Shown: positions 9,730 through 19,756 of the stretch, piece by piece
Layout: each line of letters starts with the position of its first letter
Numbering within the stretch: the first letter of the stretch is position 1
Translations under genes and position numbers: made by a program
Assembly (NCBI GenBank): GCA_963966185.1
Contig: CAWZYM010000331.1
Coordinates: 1,733,501 to 1,797,500 of the forward strand
DNA length: 64,000 bases
Direction of reading: 5' to 3'
Origin: Rhabditoides inermis
Taxonomy: Eukaryota; Nematoda; Chromadorea; Rhabditida; Rhabditidae
Notes under the pieces: generated by a model
The model's database searches: none
What the model saw: the letters and a program-made list of their open reading frames with translations, nothing else
Told to the model about the DNA's origin: nothing

Positions 9730-12700
9730 GTCCGCTTTCAGGGAGGGAGAGCGTTCGCTGACCGATGCGTTGCCACGACCGGGCTGCGTACCGTGCAAGG
9801 TTGGCCAGAGTAGTCGCCTTATTTTCACGTTTTTTTTTCGACACCGTACCCAATTTCGAAAACTGTTCCTTACAAAAAAAAACCTGGATTGAACTTTCCT
9901 GTATAACCAGGTGTGTTGATTGTGTTGCAGCTGTGCGGTCGTGAGATATATTTGGGGGAGGAGTGAAGCAAGGAACTATCCAAATGAGAATTGATATCAC
10001 AGCCGGAAACCACGAAAAAGTATCACCTTTTTTATCCAACGTTTCGGCACTAGGCCTTCATCAGGGATGAACAGAACACACCTCAAACTTGGGTAATTAA
10101 ACATGTATAATAAGCTCGCACTTAGCTCAGATTTTTCGTTGAAAACAGTATCGTGGATTTTGAACATACCGTATACTGAACGAAATGCACAACGGATTTG
10201 TTTTTGCCGTTCATATCTCTACTCCACTGATCCTCTCACGCTCTCGCTCAGCAAGCAGTGGTCCGTGGGTTCAATCTTGGCTACCCACGTACAATTTTAT
10301 CAAATTGAAAACATCATCCAAAGGGTTCTAATAGTTGTCTAACCACACTAATGTCTCTCGTGAAAAGAGTGGAACTCATTTGCGGGCCCACTATGTATAG
10401 CCATGAGTGAGTGTTGATTGTGTTTGAGCTGTGCGGCCGTGAGCTGCATGTGCGCGGCGGGCACTGCGGCACGCACGCCGCCAACCACGTACGGGAGCAG
10501 CACGGCGCGAGGTACCAGTGCCGCTGCGGCGTCACGTACTCGCGTGAGGGGGGGAGAGAGAGAGAGAGGGGGGGAGGGAGAGGGAGAGGGAGAGGGAGGG
10601 AGGGGGGAGGGAGGGAGGGAGGGGAAAAGAGAGAGAGAGGAGAGAGACAAAAGGAGGGAGAGAAGGAGAGAGAGAAGTGTTGCAGACATGGCCAAGCTGA
10701 ACTTGCACTGGCTCGATCAGCCGCACCACTGCGTGCCGGGCTTCCAGACCGACCGCATCCTCTCCACTCCCTCGGTTAGTCTCGAATGTGTTTCATCCAA
10801 CTTTTTTTTTCGCGAATGCGTGTTTTTGTCTGATTTTGATGCGATAATCTCTTTCAGTACGCGGCCGTCTACCGGCAAGCGTTCCAAGTCGCCTTTCCCG
10901 ACCTGCCACTGCCCGACTATCTGCGGTGGGTGTCGGTTCACTTTCACTCAATAGTCGCATGTGTTCTCTTTCGATTAGATTTGCATTTTTCGACTTTTGA
11001 TGGACAGTCTTTTAGACCGGACTACAAGCCGAAGACGCGAGTGCGGGAACAGGGGGAGAAAGGCAAAAGAGGGTCGAGGCCCGTAGACTCGCCCGAACAC
11101 GACGATGCACCACGCAGCAAGAAGAGTGGCTCTGCACGGTGAGCCACGTTCTTGATTGAATCATATGGAGTTGATGAAGTGGCTCGTTGATGGTTCTGCC
11201 TGGTCTTACGAAGATACTTATCATTTTGTATGTATTTATTCAGGAACAGCGTGGAGTGTCTGGAAGAGCTGGTCGAGATCGACTCACCCGAAGAAGCGGG
11301 AGAGGCGAGTGGTGTATGATATTATAATGTAGTATGTCAATTAATTACGATTAGGTATCAGCCCTGATTACTGTATCATGTTCAGTGCCTGGAGTCTCTG
11401 GACTCGGCGGACGCTGATCAGTGGCTCGCGGGGATGGGGGAGGGAGAGGAGGAGGATGAGGCGCAGATTGTAGTCGAGTGTCAGGTGAGTGGATGACAGA
11501 GCTATGAATGTGTCGATCAATCATTTATCCGGAATCGCTATATCTGAATATGAGAACACAATCATAATGATACGAAGTTCTCTCATGTGGAAGATGAGTG
11601 TGTTCATTTTCGCGCCAAGGGACTTATGACGATAAACGGCATGCATGAAAAATCAAATCAAATCAAATCAAAAATTTTATCCAGGATCTCTATACACATT
11701 CCAATGGTTTGGTTCGCTATGGAGCTGGTCCCGTGAGCATAATCCGCTTCCATTCGTCGCAGTCGTCTCTTCTTGCTAGTCTCGTCCAGGTCTCCCCGCT
11801 CAGTCCTTGTCGCTCCATCATCTCCTCCAAGTCGTCGCTCCACTTCACATACGGCGCTCCCACTCTCCTCTTCTGTCCAAACGGTCTCCATTCAGTCACT
11901 CGGCGCGACCATCGGTTGTTGAAGTTGGCCACCTTCCTCGCCCAGCTCGCCTTCCTCCTCCAAGCAATCTCCATCACGTCCTTCATTCCCGTCAGTCCTC
12001 GTACAGTCGTATTCCTCATCCTGTCGCGCAGGCTCACATTCAGCATCGCTCGCTCCATTCTTCGCTGCATCCGCCGCAGTCCCTCCTTCTGTTCCTCTGT
12101 CAACGCCCACGCCTCGCTTCCGTAGAGGACTCCCGGCAGTACGCACGTATACATCACTGCTAGTTTTCTCTTCATCGGCGCTCTCCTATGCGTCAGAAAC
12201 CGTCGATGCTTGTTGAAGGCTCCCCATGCGCAGCCCATTCGTCTCCCCACTTCTGTCACGTCCTTGTCCTTGCTTATATCGACTCCCAGGTACTTGAACG
12301 ACCTGACCGTCTCCAGTGGCACTCCTCGAAGGGTGATCGTTCGGTTGGATCCTAGCGTTAGCACCTTTGTCTTCTTATGGCTGATCCGCAGCCCGTATTG
12401 TTCACTTTCTCCACTCAGCTCGTTCAACATTGTCTGTGCTGTCTCCTTACTCCGCGCGCATAGCACCACATCATCTTCAAGGAGGTCCCTTCGTATTGAG
12501 TTCGCGTTGAAGTTAACGATTTTGACTGTATTAGAAACAGTTTGAGTTAGCTCACGGTTTGGCATGACGGTTCTTTCCTTGCCGCGGTTCTAAGGACCGG
12601 ATTCTCAGCGGCGACACAGCCGCACGGGGCGGAAAAATATGTGGATGAAGTACAAGCTATCAGTTATCATTTTATCCTTTCAGACCTGCCAAAACACGAT

Positions 12701-12739
12701 CAAAAACGGAAAGGAGGCGGGCGAGAGGTTGAGGTGGGT

Positions 12740-12782
<43 letters not shown>

Positions 12783-12909
12783 ATATCACCTCTTTTCAGA
12801 CTGGACCGTCTCTTCGACCATTCCATGACTCATCTGGATCTAGTCGTTAACGGAATGCGATTCAAGTGTCAGATGTGTGGATACCAGGCTCATGGTAGGG
12901 AGAGAAAGG

Positions 12910-12952
<43 letters not shown>

Positions 12953-15900
12953 TGCAGGCAAGCACCACTGTCGCCGGCACATACGCCAGAAGGGCAAAAA
13001 CAACGCCGACCACACCTTCTTCGACAGGGCCATCGATGGGGACGTGGAGGTGGGGTGCTGTGTGTCTCTCTCTCTCTCTCTCTCTCTCTCACCTCTCTCT
13101 CTCACCTCTCTCTCTCACCTCTCTCTCTCTCACCTCTCTTTTTCGGCAATTAGTAAATCATACAACATACAACATCCACCACCATACCACATAATACTAC
13201 CATACCATCATACAACATACCATAGTTTTGCACTTCATACCACCATACCACATAATACTACCATACCATCATACAACATACCATAGTTTTGCACTCATAC
13301 AACTGTGAATGCTGTCATACCACCATACCACCATCCACCATACCACGTGATTTCGAAACGTTTTCGCGCGCATTTTCATAACACGTCTCGCGTCAGTCGA
13401 TTATTTCATTTAAATTTTCATTGTTATTTTCGTTACTTTCTTCTTTTCATTTTCCAAGTTTTGAATGTGAGAGACGCGAACATCTCTCTCTCCCCCTTAT
13501 CGAGAACGACTCTCACAATCAAGATGAAATGAAGAAACGCAACTATATTTCATTGAATGTATTTAGGAGAGGAAGCCGCCGCTGTTTGTATTCTATGTTT
13601 GTTTGTATAGGTTCATAGTTCATACAGTGGTGATAACCGACCCCGTCCGAGAGTCCGACCATCAACTCCCAGACATCTTCAAAAAGCGAGTAAGTATCGT
13701 TCGCGAAGAATTGCTTTCTCTCGTTTGATGCTCGCGTGGATATGCATGCGAGCATCGCCGTGTCGCGGCGGCTTTTTCAGAAAAAAACGATGTGCATGGA
13801 TAGGTATTTCCATTTTTCGAAAATAGAATTTAGTAGCTCTACAATACACGAGAAGAAAAAAACATTCAGAGTCCTTTCCGAAGCTGCTGCCTCAACCCTG
13901 GACGGTGAAACATCTCTCGCAGAACAGAACAAAAACATCTCTCTCGCCATTTCCTCCTCTATTCTCAATATTTCTTTCCTCTCAAACTTCTTGCTTCACC
14001 TTGATGACTCCTTCCCAGGTCCAGGCTCAACAGGACATTCACCGAGAAAATCTAAATCTACGTAGTCGGGTATTACTCGACAGTGCGTACACATGCTACG
14101 CATGCGTGGACGCAAAAGCGGCTCAAGTGTGCGTGTGTTAGTTGCACACGCATACTCGTCTTCTACTCAAAACAGAGTGCGTGAGCGCATCGGTCGGTGG
14201 TAAAACGGTACTGGAAATTCAAAAATAGCTAAACGTTGAATTTCATTTTGAAACTGATCATAGAATAGTGATAAACATCATAAAAACGTTTTCATTTATA
14301 TTTCAATTTTGCAAAACAAAATGAAAAATATTCTCTTGCGAGTTTTCTCTACGCATGTGAGGAACGCGTGAAGCTCGTCTCACTCGCCCCAAATTGCGCG
14401 TCGGCCGGTCTGCCATCCACGCATGTGAACAGTGCGTAGCATGCCTCACTCAATCTTCACATGCGTACCACTGTCAAGTTTTGTGTACGCAGTGTGAGAA
14501 TTTACCTGAGTATGTATACCATATACTACTGAATAGTCTATGTAGATAGAAATTAAATGAAGACGTTTTGGGCTCTTCCAGACACAGAGAAAACCAAAAC
14601 CGAACGAAGTGAGGGCAGAATACGGATGTAACCAAAGACCGTTTTACAAAATTTACAGTGCGTTTTCAACGTGTAAAACGCACAAGGGCGCTGTGAAGCG
14701 TGTGTTAAAGACACAAAGGCATATTCGCTCCCGGACACGCTGGAAAATATGCTGATATGATAATATGATGGTATGGTGGTATGATGGTATGGTGGTATGG
14801 TGGTATGGTGATATGGTGGTATGATACCATGGTATGATGGTATGATACCGTGTTATGATGGTATGATGGTATGATTGTATGATGGTATGTTGTATGTTGT
14901 ATGATTTACTAATGGCCCTCTTTTTCTCCTTCCCTCTTTCTCCTGCCCCCTCTCTCTCCCTTTCTCTCCCTTCCTCCTTCTCTCCCCTCCCCTCTCTCTC
15001 TCTCTCTCTCTCTCTCTCAACTCACCCCCCTTCAGTACAAATCTGCATGTCTGGCAGTGTTCTGTGCTGCCTTTCCGGACGCGCCCCACCCGCGCTTCCT
15101 CGACAGAGAGGAGAAGGCGATGGAAGAGAAGGGCCCCTCCCTCTCCCACTCCAACTACCAGCACTTCTCCTCACGCGCCAAGTACGCGCCCAGCACATCT
15201 CAGAAGAAGCAAAAGTCGATTTCGCCCGACGACTACCAGGCTACCTGTCAGGTGCGGAGAGGGAGAGAGAGAGAAAGAGAGAGAGAGATGAAGTATTTCC
15301 TTGCAGACATGCGGCGAGTGTTTGTCCTGCCCTTCCCCCGCCCGTCTCTCCTCCGCTCTCTTCTCCCATTTCTGGCAACACATCGACCCTGTCATCGGAG
15401 AGAGGCACGAGTGCCAAGAGTGCAACTTCAGGGAGAACGGTGGGATACTGTAATGTTGATATACGAGGTTGTATGATTTTTTTCGTTCATTCGATTGGTG
15501 AGAATTGTCATACGTTTCGGTATCTGGTGAAACGTATTCTACTTTTTGGTAAATGATAACACAACATTATTACATTTTTTTCATGTTTTATCATAGCATG
15601 GGTGTGCATGCAGATGTTGGTTACATAACATACTTGCAGAGGATGGTGTGGTGAACGTGTGCGAGCATCGACTGACTAGTATCAACAACAGAGAAGGACG
15701 CACCTCGCTCACTGAGGTAAGAATGAGAAGAAGTGGAGGAGAGAGAATGGGAGTCTGAAAGCCAACGTACAAAAGATTTGGGGGTGCGACGAACTTTATT
15801 ATTTACACTACGCATTTAGTACATGTCCGAGTGTCGTCGCGCTTTCTCGGCTGCTTTTCCCGATGCTCCTTTGCCGCCTACTCTTCAGTTGCAAAAGGAG

Positions 15901-16058
15901 CAGAAGAAAGAGGAGGATCAGAGAGGAGGAGAAGAAGGAAATGGAACGGAGCAGGAGGAGGTGATTATTCTTAGTGCGTTGGAATCACTTTCTCGAGTTT
16001 TCAGGCTCTTTTCCTCAATGATCCCAAGGAGGAGTTTCTAGAGGAGATCAAGGGCTGA
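8073..16058 (+). CDS. Four-module zinc-finger protein, paralog 2 (about 703-706 aa)
   Basis: Tandem duplicate of the upstream gene. Exons: 8073-8132, 8603-8775, 8915-9050, 9187-9307, 9469-9542, 9587-9663, 9742-9799, 10429-10543, 10686-10774, 10858-10925, 11016-11138, 11244-11304 (GC donor) or to 11313 (GTATGA donor), 11386-11484, 12684-12733, 12800-12894, 12958-13049, 15036-15251, 15307-15439, 15640-15716, 15820-15960, 16005-16058. It shows the same four CxxC/His modules and FPDxPxP tails (FPGVSPP, FPDLPLP, FPDAPHP, FPDAPLP) and ends KEEFLEEIKG. Two gene-1 exons are fused here (15036-15251). Zinc ligands look eroded: the second CxxC of module 2 is CRC, and the last His of module 4 (KTGH in paralog 1) is missing. 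Acceptors at 9186 and 10428 are TTTGAG. Function is not known. Confidence 0.8.
8541..8570. repeat. (TA)n microsatellite
   Basis: Pure TA dinucleotides in the first long intron of zinc-finger gene 2. Confidence 0.95.
9946..10410 (-). mobile_element. 465-bp insertion with 33-bp flanking direct repeats and a hammerhead-like motif
   Basis: The 33-bp sequences 9913-9945 and 10411-10443 match at 30 positions and flank this block, as a target duplication would. The block carries on its minus strand a CTGATGA...GAAAC motif (10034-10068) preceded by TTTAATTACCCAAG, which also precedes the motif at 38352. A segment at 10339-10400 recurs at 24431-24488 and 46801-46865. A Penelope-like or retrozyme-like remnant is the favoured reading. 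Confidence 0.6.
10034..10068 (-). ncRNA. Hammerhead-ribozyme-like motif, copy 1
   Basis: On the minus strand: AUCC, CUGAUGA, a GGC/GCC helix II with a CUAGU loop (one unpaired A before it), GAAAC, GUU (cleavage-triplet position), GGAU. AUCC and GGAU form helix I. The helix III strands are A-C and G-U with no loop, so ACGU would pair only between two molecules, as in dimeric hammerheads. Activity is untested, and helix II departs from the usual G-C closing pair because of the extra base. Confidence 0.55.
10545..10678 (+). repeat. (GA)n/(GGGA)n-filled intron
   Basis: The 142-bp intron 10544-10685 is nearly all purine on the + strand and ends TTGCAG. Its position is homologous to the other module GA introns. 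Confidence 0.9.
11640..12640 (-). mobile_element. 5'-truncated RTE-type non-LTR retrotransposon fragment
   Basis: The minus-strand ORF 12565-11717 (282 codons) matches the C-terminal half of RTE-clade reverse transcriptases: a degraded active-site stretch (LEDDVVLCARS, where an xADD motif is expected), GLRISHKKTKVL, SFKYLGVDIS, VLPGVLYGSEAWALT, RRMERAMLNVSLRDRMRN and VKWSDDLEEM. The element's 3' tail at 11648-11675 is a TTGATTTGATTTG run, as expected for RTE ends. It lies antisense in the intron 11485-12683 of zinc-finger gene 2. The endonuclease and N-terminal RT are missing, so it is not autonomous. Confidence 0.9.
11717..12565 (-). pseudogene. RTE reverse transcriptase C-terminal fragment
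   Basis: An open frame of 282 codons, but only the thumb and C-terminal part of the RT is present. The xADD catalytic motif is replaced by LEDD and the N-terminal residues do not match RT. It is a relic despite lacking stops. Confidence 0.85.
12744..12782 (+). repeat. (CT)n microsatellite intron
   Basis: The 66-bp intron 12734-12799 of zinc-finger gene 2 is mostly CT. Confidence 0.9.
12913..12950 (+). repeat. (GA)n microsatellite intron
   Basis: The 63-bp intron 12895-12957 is GTAGGG, then (GA)n, then TTGCAG. Confidence 0.9.
13149..14913. mobile_element. 1.77-kb TIR element with (CATACCA)n subterminal repeats
   Basis: ATTAGTAAATCATACAACAT at 13149 is inverted at the right end (to 14913). 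Inside both ends are runs of CATACCA-type repeats (13178-13350, inverted at 14765-14890). No transposase ORF is seen in the core. It sits in the intron 13050-15035 of zinc-finger gene 2; the matching intron of paralog 1 is 382 bp. Likely a non-autonomous DNA transposon. Confidence 0.75.
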
Positions 16059-16457
16059 AGTACTTACATATTGAGAGACTTACATATGTGTGAATATTGT
16101 TTGTTGTTTTGGGTTGTGTTGTTTTAGTTGTTGCACTACTACTTATTTGGGAAATAAATTATCGTCTAATGAGACTTACAGCGGCATACTTGTGGATACT
16201 ATGACATACGAAACAATATTCTCACGAGTACTTCCTTGTAAAACACGATAATAGTACTTCCTAGTAAAACACTACACTCCGTCACAGCACAGATGTGTAT
16301 CTTGACAAGAACTGGTGGGCGAACGTGTGAGGACTTCGCCAATCCAAATCGTGCGTACTCAAAGACACCTGAAATTTCCACCTGCTAATTATCCCAGTGT
16401 ACTCGAAATTTCTAAAGGTCCGCCTTACTCATAGCCTTATTTGCGGTGCTGAGAAGA
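16059..16457. other. Intergenic, zinc-finger gene 2 to srh copy A
   Basis: Contains the 3' UTR and polyA signal of zinc-finger gene 2. From about 16355 the sequence is also present, inverted, upstream of srh copy B, so this is the duplicated srh 5' flank. No TTTCAG lies directly before the srh ATG. Confidence 0.6.
16153..16158 (+). terminator. Polyadenylation signal AATAAA of zinc-finger gene 2
   Basis: Hexamer 95 bp after the stop at 16058. Confidence 0.65.
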
Positions 16458-17803
16458 ATGGATGACTCGCTACAGTATACATACGACCTATCTGTTCACG
16501 ATAAACTCGCAACATTCTGTCATGGCATTTCCGTAGTCACCATTTCTCTGTCTTTATTCGCTTTCTATATCATCATTTTCAAATCGGATTCGTCGATGAA
16601 AGCTTACAAGTGGCATTTACTTTGTAATCAGGTATAGCTATACTTACTATATTAGCCGAACAAACTTCCAATCAAGATTTGTGCCCTAATTTTCGACACA
16701 TTTGTTGGTGTCTTTGCTATTCCCTGTCTCCTTTTTCCTATTATCATCGGCTATCCAGCGGGTTTACTGGGAACAGTGTTTCACTTGGATTTGTATCAAC
16801 TTGCGGTAAAAAGATATATCTTATATCAAAGAATGAACATCTCTAGAATATCGGGTGCCCTTTTGCCGCAATGAGCGGTTGTTCTTTCGTTCAACCGTTC
16901 TTGTATCGTTACATAGTGATTTCCAATCTCAGCGGATCCGTGCCTTTCCCTACAAAACGTTTGAATGTGTATTTATCATTACTATATTTGATAACAATAT
17001 TCGTCGTAAGTGCGTGCATTTATCATATGCATCCAATTCACGGAGATGAGCTCAATCAGTTCATCCAGGTGATTTCTCAAAACTTGCTGTTCTGACAATT
17101 TTGAAAGTTCTTAGAATAAAGCTGCGCTTGCAAGATTGGTTGAAGAAAACCCGAGTCTACCGCTATCGGGAACTTTTTACTACGATGAAGATCAAGTGAG
17201 ATCAGAGATTAGAGTCATTTGGTTGACTTGTTCATTTTAGATGTGGGTCGTGACTCTCGGAGGCGTTGTACTGACTCTGACAGTGATGGGTGGATACTGT
17301 TCCTTCGGCGCCATTATCATATTATCTTCGAATAAAAAATCGATGAGTATTTCCACCCAAAAGTTGCAGAAATCTCTCGTTTACACACTACTTATACAGG
17401 TATCGTGCATTTAAGAGTGTTTTTAACTGCTTTTCAGACGATGTTTGCATTGTTCGGAATGATAGCTCCTATTACTGTAATGTTGGCCGTTTTGATTACT
17501 CAATGGTGGCCAGTGATAAGTGAGCAAACATTTTTAATCAACAAAAAATCATTTATTGTTTAGACAAAACCGATTGGACATTTGCGCTGCTTTCTTGCCA
17601 CGGACTGTGGGGTACTGTAGCTATGCTGGTACTGTACAAACCATACAGGTGAGTTTCGTTAACCTTATTCACAAATATCTTTTTTCAGAAAATATCTTCT
17701 TTACTTGTTCCGGGTTAAGCGCAAATCAAACAAACTAAATAGCGGTTCTATTGTGACAGTAAGTGTGAGAAACGTGACTGTCCGACCTATAAAATTTAAC
17801 TAA
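16458..17803 (+). CDS. Seven-transmembrane chemoreceptor, srh-like (copy A, 355 aa)
   Basis: Nematode serpentine receptor, most like class H (srh). Exons 16458-16631, 16656-16805, 16847-17068, 17115-17195, 17241-17399, 17438-17519, 17564-17648 and 17689-17803 close in frame at 355 codons, the usual srh length. Seven hydrophobic segments are visible, with the family-type MKAYKWHLL after TM1, an IGYPAGLLGTVF loop, and a C-terminal TM7 motif (SCHGLWGT...YKPYR) followed by a short basic tail. It is predicted to sit in the membrane of sensory neurons; the ligand is unknown. The ATG at 16458 follows an unusual GTG-CTG-AGA-AGA stretch and no strong acceptor precedes it, so the exact start is less sure. 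A near-identical inverted copy lies at 22949-24318. Confidence 0.88.
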
Positions 17804-18187
17804 ATTTACGTGTTTTCGTATGTATATTGTAAATTCAGGGAAAATAAATGTTAATCTGTTTATACATTATCTTGTTATTCTGTACGACCATATGAGAAAC
17901 TCCTGGTTCGACCGGTTCACACCAATAATACTCGAAGGGGAGGAGTGCCTCCGTGAACAGAACAACAGAAGGGAATCGGAAAGGCGTCGTCTCGTTGCTG
18001 CATTACCTTCATCCTCCATTCCCTGCTCGGGCAAGTCGCAAGTGTTCGCGCACGAAAGTGGCACGCGTAGACCCGTAGGCAGGCGAGGGAGACGTTCGAA
18101 CCACTCATCAACAAGGCTGCCGAACTCCGAAAAAGTCGCTAAATCTGTGCTGACGGATATCACACGGACAGTGAATTCATAACACGT

Positions 18188-18189
<2 letters not shown>

Positions 18190-18279
<90 letters not shown>
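18190..18279 (+). repeat. (GA)n microsatellite
   Basis: About 90 bp of GA with occasional AAAG interruptions. Confidence 0.95.
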
Positions 18280-18282
<3 letters not shown>

Positions 18283-18295
18283 ATGAATTTGGATC

Positions 18296-18355
18296 AAACG
18301 GTTTCGACTCGTGCCATCTGACCGTTTGAGCCACCACCAAGCCACCGTTATCATC
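18296..18355 (-). repeat. Possible tRNA-derived (SINE-like) fragment
   Basis: On the minus strand TGGCTTGGTGG (18334-18344) resembles a pol III A box and GAGTCGAAACC (18300-18310) a B box, spaced about as in a tRNA. There is no full cloverleaf. Confidence 0.35.
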
Positions 18356-18892
18356 AGAGATGAAGTTGATGGCTAGCTTCAATCAAGTAGTTTCACAAGA
18401 ACTAAAAACGAAATGTAATCAAGAATGTCGGGTGAGACAAAAAGAGGACATAGGACATAGCGAGAGACAAATCACAAATACTATAAACGGGCGTATAATG
18501 GGGAATAGGTGGAGAATTCCGTGCAACCGTTTGACACGAGTGAATCAGTCAGACTGAGTGACTGGGGAGAACTAGGACGAGGGCGCGAGCTTTCTAGAAA
18601 CTGTAGGTGAGGGTAGATCAGTGACAGTAGATCAGGCTGGGTAGATTAGAGTACTTTCGTAAAAGGGGGCGACCTTTCAGGGATGTTAATAAATTGTTAC
18701 AACATTTTCTTTCAGGCAAGCTAGGAGGAGTGAAGAACTCACACTTTATGTTTAAAAAAAAGGACGAAAGATCGATGTTTAGCTCTGTGCGCATCTCGTC
18801 AATATGAGTTCGTCAGTTTTATGTACATGTCGGCCGTTTGAGATTTTTTTCCCCTTTCATTGTTGTCTGCGTGCGGTTGGCTGTTGTTTTAA

Positions 18893-19756
18893 ATGGTCGA
18901 CGAAGAAGACTACAAGACGAGGTACTATGCTGTTCTGGCGGACTTGAGTGCTGCGAAGAAGCTGGTGGGGCAGCAGGCGGATACGATCAAGAAGCTGTCG
19001 GAGACGCTGGCATCGCAGTCGGCAACCATCGATGTTCAGACAAAGATCATTGAGAAGAACCTGGAGGAGCTGATCACGGACTGTCGGAATAGTAAGAAAG
19101 TAGTGGAGGAGAAGCAGAAGATGGAGAAGGAGAAGACGAAGGTTGCATTCGATGTGTACGACATCAAACATGTGATCGCTCGTGCTCCGCGACATCCCGA
19201 GTTTGAGCAGTACGTGGCGAGTGGAAAGATGAAGGAGGAGCGGAAGAGAGACGGAAAGGACGAAAGGATTGTGCTGATTGGACGACCGGAGAAGGACGAC
19301 GAGACGAGCGAGACACTGACCGCGGAACTGAAGAACATCCTGGAGGAGAACGGCATCCCTGCAGCCAACATAAAGGAGAGCTTCCGTTTTCCGCACAAGA
19401 GGGACCGAACCAGGAACGGATACAGACCGATCAAGATCGTGCTGCGTGACGTGGACCACAAGCCGGAAGTGAAGGCGATGCTCGGACGGAAGGCTGGACA
19501 CTTCGCTCGCGACGACCAGACCTACCTCGAGAGGGAGAGAGATAAGCAACTGCGTAGATATGTGTTGTCCGTTAATGACCAGATCCACTCGCCTAGGTAC
19601 TGTGTCCGTAACATGTCCATCGAGCACCTCTTCTACTGGAAGGGCCCGTCGGGGAGTGCGACAAGTGGACAGGCGATCTCTGATGCGGGCGTCGACTCTG
19701 CTGACGCCGGAAAGGGTGGGGAGGATGAGAACGAGGGATCTACCGTAAATGTCTAA
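18893..19756 (+). CDS. LINE ORF1 protein (287 aa)
   Basis: The N-terminal ~85 residues are heptad-rich (coiled coil, for trimerisation in L1/CR1-type ORF1 proteins). A central segment (ERIVLIGRPEK to KIVLRDVDH) looks like an RRM. A basic region and an acidic tail follow. It is expected to bind LINE RNA as a chaperone. The frame is open throughout and overlaps ORF2 by 8 nt, which suggests termination-reinitiation. A longer antisense ORF (18857-19771) is a shadow. Confidence 0.8.
   Translation: MVDEEDYKTRYYAVLADLSAAKKLVGQQADTIKKLSETLASQSATIDVQTKIIEKNLEELITDCRNSKKVVEEKQKMEKEKTKVAFDVYDIKHVIARAPRHPEFEQYVASGKMKEERKRDGKDERIVLIGRPEKDDETSETLTAELKNILEENGIPAANIKESFRFPHKRDRTRNGYRPIKIVLRDVDHKPEVKAMLGRKAGHFARDDQTYLERERDKQLRRYVLSVNDQIHSPRYCVRNMSIEHLFYWKGPSGSATSGQAISDAGVDSADAGKGGEDENEGSTVNV

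Larger units (their letters stand above)
17804..18892. other. Region between srh copy A and the LINE ORFs
   Basis: Holds a GA tract (18190-18279), an antisense tRNA-like segment (18296-18355) and the probable LINE 5' UTR. The 120-codon + strand ORF at 17820-18182 has no recognisable homology and is probably chance. Confidence 0.5.

Noticed and set aside
9931..9966. Exon copy beginning CTGTGCGGTCGTGAG
   Set aside because: Ends in a stop after 11 codons; treated as the flanking-duplication copy, with the full exon at 10429.
17820..18182. 120-codon + strand ORF
   Set aside because: No homology recognised, no splice or start context, adjoins repeat DNA.
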